A stretch of 10,682 bases of DNA, taken from contig CAJPPQ010000033.1 in assembly GCA_905372605.1 (NCBI GenBank), forward strand, positions 1 to 10,682, given 5' to 3'. The stretch is from Porphyromonadaceae bacterium (GTDB lineage Bacteria > Bacteroidota > Bacteroidia > Bacteroidales > Paludibacteraceae). Made by a program: the position numbers and the translations under genes. The notes below the pieces were generated by a model. It saw only the letters and a program-made list of their open reading frames with translations, searched no databases and had not been told where the DNA came from. Shown in pieces: positions 7,801 to 10,682 of the stretch (positions are counted from its first letter, which is position 1; the number at the start of each line of letters is the position of its first letter).

Positions 7801-9045
7801 ACTGCTACACACCGCTTGAATAACGTGAGCAATATAGCTACTCCGTTTACGGTAGACCTATCGAAATATTCGGGAGTAGTAAAGATAGCATTCTATGCCG
7901 AGTCGTTGGTAGGTAATGGCGACAACGACCTTTATCTTGATAATATCTTAGTGAAAAGAAATATCCCACCGACAGTAGTAACACTGCCTGCCGACAACAT
8001 TACCCACAATACTGCTACACTGCATAAAAAGGTAACGGAGGGTAGCTATCTTATCGACGAAGAGGGCTTTTTCTACAAAGCCGATACCACAAGTGCTCTG
8101 TGGAGACAAGTGACCGATAGCGTACTTACAGGGCTATCGCCACACACTACTTATCTATACTATGCATTTGCCCAAGTCAAAGACTCGGTTTACCGAGGAG
8201 CCACCCTAAGCTTCACCACTACGGGTAATCCGGTAGTACACCCGACGGTTACTACCGAGGCAGCTACCGATATTACTCAGACGGGAGCTACTCTACATAA
8301 GACAATAACCTCCGACCCATCGGAGCCCGTAACAGAGCAAGGATGGAAGTGGCGTAAGGCTACTGAAAGCACTTGGCTTGTAGTGTTAGGTAATGGCGAG
8401 CTCTCCGCTTTGGAGCAAAATACCAAGTACGAGTTCTACGCATACGCTAAAACAGGTCTTAACGCCGACGGCTACAATGGCGCTACTCTGACCTTCACCA
8501 CTCTTGCTCACACGCCACCGACGGTGACTACATTAGACGCAACGGCTATCGGTGTGTATGCCGCTACGCTGCGTAAGACCGTTACTGCCGGCACCGAGCC
8601 TATTGTAGAGCAGGGCTGGAAGTACAAGAAAGTTGGCGAGGTGGTATGGACACAGACTACCGACGGTAACCTGAGCGGTCTGGGTCAGAATACCGAGTAC
8701 GAATTCTACGCGTACGCCGTAACGAATACTTACCCGATGACTAAGGGCGAAACGTTGCGGTTCACGACGCTCTCGGCTTCTGACGTAGACAGAGCCGATT
8801 ACCGAGTGGTCGTTTACCCGAACCCTGCCGACGACTTCGTTACTATTGCTCTCGATGGTAGTACCGACGGAGCCGACGTACAGATATCTGATATGCTCGG
8901 TAGATTAGTGGGTTGTTATCGCATAGCAGCGGGCGAAAGCAGCATCTCGTTCGATGTCTCTTCGCTTGCCGCGGGCAACTACTTAGTTCGTATCGTTTCG
9001 GGCGATAGGGTCGTAATAGAGAAGTTGATAATTGAGCAAAAATAG
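4819..9045 (+). CDS. Giant FN3/choice-of-anchor-J-like surface protein 2 with T9SS sorting domain
   Basis: A 1408-residue paralogue of gene 1 with the same order of parts. There is a signal peptide at 1-20 ending LLRA before Gln21; Cys7 lies too early to be a lipobox cysteine. A beta-rich N-terminal domain covers about 21-242. FN3/J-like pairs start at Cys247, Cys504 and Cys760 and end near 1046. FN3-like repeats lie at about 1050-1136, 1141-1231 and 1233-1318, and the type A sorting domain at 1328-1408. By hand alignment the first FN3 differs from gene 1 at 11 of 92 residues, the third FN3 matches at only about half, and from residue 1063 onward the two proteins are identical. The ATG at 4819 fits the promoter at 4743-4774 and has an A-rich leader without Shine-Dalgarno. 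Export by Sec then T9SS is well supported; an adhesive or ligand-binding role is inferred from domain types only. Confidence 0.9.
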   Translation: MRRIIFCLFFVLGALGLLRAQNYHYVGNYQNPPSSNRYDGFNTQNAPTLWVYNNSASQLVYPASDLQPLVGKLITSVKFKFFNESWYYTEDYSSKIRVYITEVAQEKLKFDTAGVGTYVWYDVDLNSPQATVNYTANLFDDMVNDQELVLDFSSNPYLYNGGNLLITITDSAGVNAEGAVVAYYYYKPSHRKKCVAVWGSDSRQFSDVYTAGGRILNNGVGLGYTTAIDNDLPVAAFGYRENVNPNCPTPSSLRTINTTHNSVKIAWTAGGSETEWAVQYHKASETAWTTFSPNVTATPEATIAGLEAGTQYIFRVKAICSAIEQSTFSTVLVHRTLCTPVATISENFENTPVESIPDCWTKILGSSITKFPSVVAKNANAGVPSKAMAFTHKRLQYLILPAMNVPLSTLQLKFKLNREANICGVFEVGYMSDPNDTSTFVAVASFDDSKYKEMLPKQVYFVGVADNSGANRYIAFRCGNSPEIGGYDYYYWVDDVEVSPAPTCIPTTNLKVSNIKPDSADISFKHEASANTWQYVYTDNPSVSPDTLTPTTITSDSITVSGLTPDTEYRFWVRTKCSPTELSDWNLVPLTFRTDCRHITTIPLLEDFSSSQAHNGNLPSCWTKVLSFKGGWPQKLYPEVVNGKLAFKANNSYFDKKQNLVVMPKFEVALDTLEVSFTLTRTDKKSAPFIVGVMSDPSDSATFVAMDNIASTDNLPHTYDVSLAAAPSTHRYIAFRLIPDTTGSSGYEMDDLDIHRLPACRRPIRLSVEEATISTDSAVVSWNAGGTETRWTLEYKTRADGEWTTIDSISTTRYTLKHLKASTQYLVRVKSLCTAISSESAFTSESIFYTLCGATALPWMEDFSQATATMFPPRCWARYDQKASDVFGGAELKNVTTSSYLSGIWKYDNSTYGMNTGSKAKINIFGSSTYGWLVTPSIRLEANSVLEFDLSFTKHNSSDKAAGNRDDDKFMVIVSTDDGTTWARANATVWSNDSTATHRLNNVSNIATPFTVDLSKYSGVVKIAFYAESLVGNGDNDLYLDNILVKRNIPPTVVTLPADNITHNTATLHKKVTEGSYLIDEEGFFYKADTTSALWRQVTDSVLTGLSPHTTYLYYAFAQVKDSVYRGATLSFTTTGNPVVHPTVTTEAATDITQTGATLHKTITSDPSEPVTEQGWKWRKATESTWLVVLGNGELSALEQNTKYEFYAYAKTGLNADGYNGATLTFTTLAHTPPTVTTLDATAIGVYAATLRKTVTAGTEPIVEQGWKYKKVGEVVWTQTTDGNLSGLGQNTEYEFYAYAVTNTYPMTKGETLRFTTLSASDVDRADYRVVVYPNPADDFVTIALDGSTDGADVQISDMLGRLVGCYRIAAGESSISFDVSSLAAGNYLVRIVSGDRVVIEKLIIEQK
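5557..7956 (+). repeat. Three tandem FN3 + J-like domain pairs in gene 2
   Basis: Same modular repetition as in gene 1 (aa 247-503, 504-759, 760-1046), with the four-cysteine rhythm preserved: 247/320/338/359, 504/577/596/621 and 760/833/852/875. One additional Cys423 appears in the first J-like domain (NICGVF) where gene 1 has Ser. Module 3 is the most diverged part relative to gene 1, including small insertions and deletions. Confidence 0.75.
7966..8772 (+). repeat. Three C-terminal FN3-like repeats in gene 2
   Basis: Residues 1050-1136, 1141-1231 and 1233-1318 repeat the stalk-like FN3 units of gene 1. From 8014 on they are base-for-base identical to gene 1; the first few codons differ (ADNITHN versus ADSIAHN). 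Confidence 0.7.
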
Positions 9046-9053
9046 AATGATCG

Positions 9054-9100
9054 AAAGTGGAGTTGTCTGCCGTTGCAGGCGACTCCACTTTTATTTTTAT
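9054..9100 (+). terminator. Rho-independent terminator of gene 2
   Basis: Exact copy of the gene 1 terminator: 17-bp stem (9054-9070 with 9075-9091), CGTT loop, two G-U wobbles and a T-rich tail, starting 8 bases after the stop codon. Confidence 0.92.
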
Positions 9101-9117
9101 CTTGAACTTATATCGGT

Positions 9118-9284
9118 GGTGATGATTTGTCGTTAGTTTTTTATGTGTAAAAAATAGAACCGAGAAGTATAGTTGTGACATAGTAATTTTATCGAGGAAA
9201 AACTATAATATTTATCTGTTAAATCGGCAATAAAAAATCACTACTTATGAGTATTGCCTGCGGTATTGTCAGGCACTACTTTTG
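9118..9284 (+). promoter_or_regulatory. Conserved upstream control block of gene 3
   Basis: Base-for-base copy of 4608-4774, including the inverted repeat TATAGTT (9168-9174) / AACTATA (9201-9207). No separate gene is visible in the 283-base gap between genes 2 and 3. Confidence 0.5.
9253..9284 (+). promoter_or_regulatory. Promoter of gene 3 (Bacteroidota -33/-7)
   Basis: ATTG (9253-9256), 20-base spacer, TACTTTTG (9277-9284): an exact duplicate of the gene 2 promoter, including the TGCCTG/CAGGCA inverted repeat in the spacer (9255-9260 and 9270-9275). Confidence 0.65.
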
Positions 9285-9328
9285 CGGAGTTTTTTTACCA
9301 ATAAATTAAAAACAATAGATTCATAAAA

Positions 9329-10682
9329 ATGAGAAGAATAATATTTTGTTTGTTTTTTGTGCTTGGGGCTTTGGGGCTTCTGCGAGCACAAAATTATCAC
9401 TACGTAGGCAACTATCAAAATCCGCCTTCGAGTAATAGGTACGATGGATTTAATACTCAGAATGCCCCTACATTGTGGGTTTACAACAATTCTGCTTCGC
9501 AGCTGGTATATCCTGCCTCTGACCTGCAGCCACTCGTAGGCAAATTGATTACTTCGGTCAAATTTAAGTTTTTCAACGAAAGTTGGTATTATACCGAAGA
9601 CTATTCGAGCAAGATCAGAGTCTATATCACTGAAGTGGCTCAAGAAAAATTGAAGTTCGATACTGCGGGCGTTGGTACTTATGTCTGGTACGATGTCGAT
9701 TTGAACTCGCCACAAGCAACCGTAAATTACACAGCTAATCTTTTCGATGATATGGTAAATGACCAAGAGTTGGTACTCGACTTCTCGTCGAATCCATATC
9801 TATATAATGGCGGCAACCTTCTGATAACGATTACCGACTCGGCTGGCGTTAATGCAGAGGGAGCAGTAGTAGCATATTATTATTATAAGCCGTCGCATAG
9901 AAAAAAATGTGTGGCAGTGTGGGGAAGCGATTCTCGTCAGTTTTCGGATGTATACACTGCCGGCGGACGTATTTTGAACAATGGAGTCGGTCTGGGTTAC
10001 ACGACTGCTATCGACAACGACCTTCCGGTAGCTGCTTTCGGTTATCGTGAAAATGTAAACCCCAACTGTCCGACGCCTTCGTCGCTTAGGACTATCAATA
10101 CCACACACAATTCGGTAAAGATAGCTTGGACGGCAGGCGGTTCCGAAACGGAATGGGCTGTACAGTACCACAAAGCCTCCGAGACTGCTTGGACTACATT
10201 CTCGCCTAACGTTACCGCTACACCTGAAGCCACCATCGCAGGGCTCGAAGCAGGTACACAATATATTTTTAGGGTCAAAGCCATTTGCAGCGCTATCGAG
10301 CAGAGCACTTTCAGTACTGTCTTGGTGCATAGGACTCTTTGTACACCTGTTGCTACCATATCGGAAAACTTCGAGAATACACCTGTGGAATCTATTCCCG
10401 ACTGCTGGACAAAGATATTAGGCAGTAGTATAACTAAGTTTCCTTCGGTGGTGGCAAAGAATGCAAACGCCGGAGTACCGTCGAAAGCAATGGCGTTTAC
10501 TCACAAGCGACTTCAGTATCTTATCCTACCTGCGATGAATGTACCATTGAGTACCTTGCAACTCAAATTCAAACTAAACAGAGAGGCTAATATATGTGGA
10601 GTCTTCGAGGTCGGCTATATGTCGGATCCGAACGATACGTCGACGTTTGTTGCGGTAGCCTCTTTCGACGACAGCAAGTATA
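9329..10682 (+). CDS. Giant FN3/choice-of-anchor-J-like surface protein 3, N-terminal part (runs off window)
   Basis: The first 451 codons of a third array member are visible and are identical to codons 1-451 of gene 2. They contain the signal peptide (1-20, then Gln21), the beta-rich N-terminal domain, the first FN3 domain from Cys247 and most of the first J-like domain, ending at the Tyr of DDSKY. The frame is open to the last base. By analogy with its neighbours the full protein should be about 1400 residues and end in a T9SS sorting domain, but this lies outside the window. Whether the gene stays identical to gene 2 or diverges further on is the key unknown for the origin of the repeat. 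If the duplication is an assembly artefact, this gene would not exist separately. Confidence 0.85.
   Translation, partial: MRRIIFCLFFVLGALGLLRAQNYHYVGNYQNPPSSNRYDGFNTQNAPTLWVYNNSASQLVYPASDLQPLVGKLITSVKFKFFNESWYYTEDYSSKIRVYITEVAQEKLKFDTAGVGTYVWYDVDLNSPQATVNYTANLFDDMVNDQELVLDFSSNPYLYNGGNLLITITDSAGVNAEGAVVAYYYYKPSHRKKCVAVWGSDSRQFSDVYTAGGRILNNGVGLGYTTAIDNDLPVAAFGYRENVNPNCPTPSSLRTINTTHNSVKIAWTAGGSETEWAVQYHKASETAWTTFSPNVTATPEATIAGLEAGTQYIFRVKAICSAIEQSTFSTVLVHRTLCTPVATISENFENTPVESIPDCWTKILGSSITKFPSVVAKNANAGVPSKAMAFTHKRLQYLILPAMNVPLSTLQLKFKLNREANICGVFEVGYMSDPNDTSTFVAVASFDDSKY

Larger units (their letters stand above)
8014..10682 (+). repeat. Exact long direct repeat, copy B (continues beyond window)
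   Basis: Second copy of 3504-6172 at +4510 bp, covering the 3' end of gene 2, the terminator, the intergenic region and the first 451 codons of gene 3. No mismatch was found up to the last base of the window, so its true right end is unknown. Confidence 0.95.

Noticed and set aside
3504..10682. Insertion sequence or transposon as cause of the repeat
   Set aside because: No transposase frame, terminal inverted repeats or target-site duplications are seen; the repeat contains only adhesin-like gene parts and their intergenic region.
1..10682. CRISPR array, tRNA or rRNA genes
   Set aside because: No short regularly spaced repeats and no cloverleaf or rRNA-like sequence were noticed; the only repetition is at gene and protein-domain scale.

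Overview
The window looks like a Bacteroidota chromosome, most likely order Bacteroidales. The evidence is promoters of the Bacteroidota type (TAnnTTTG -7 box), A/T-rich start regions without Shine-Dalgarno sequences, signal peptides whose predicted cleavage leaves Gln at the mature N-terminus, and giant secreted proteins ending in a type IX secretion (T9SS) type A sorting domain. I cannot assign a genus; a Porphyromonas/Tannerella-like relative is a guess.

Layout, left to right. (1) Positions 1-50, minus strand: the first 16 codons of a gene leaving the window, whose N-terminus resembles formate-tetrahydrofolate ligase (fhs). (2) Positions 51-329: a divergent intergenic region with a candidate promoter for each direction and a control block that recurs later. 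(3) 330-4535: giant adhesin-like gene 1 (1401 aa). (4) 4536-4818: strong intrinsic terminator, a second copy of the control block, promoter. (5) 4819-9045: paralogous gene 2 (1408 aa). (6) 9046-9328: exact copy of the previous intergenic region. (7) 9329 to the right edge: the first 451 codons of gene 3, identical at every base to gene 2.

The two complete proteins share one architecture: signal peptide, an N-terminal beta-rich domain, three alternating pairs of a fibronectin type III (FN3) domain and a MAM/choice-of-anchor-J-like domain with a regular cysteine rhythm, three further FN3-like repeats, and the T9SS sorting domain. They should cross the inner membrane by Sec and the outer membrane by T9SS, and end up on the cell surface or released. 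Binding or adhesion is inferred from domain types; no ligand or enzyme motif is visible. Each gene has its own promoter and terminator, so the locus is an array of self-contained cassettes rather than an operon.

The most notable signal is an exact direct repeat at an offset of 4510 bp: 3504-6172 equals 8014-10682 (at least 2669 bp, running off the window). It covers the 3' end of one gene, the whole intergenic region and the 5' third of the next. Genes 1 and 2 are nevertheless clearly diverged upstream of 3504/8014, most strongly in their third FN3/J pair. This pattern fits a recent unequal crossover within an array of surface-protein genes, or gene conversion, or an assembly artefact; the window alone cannot decide.
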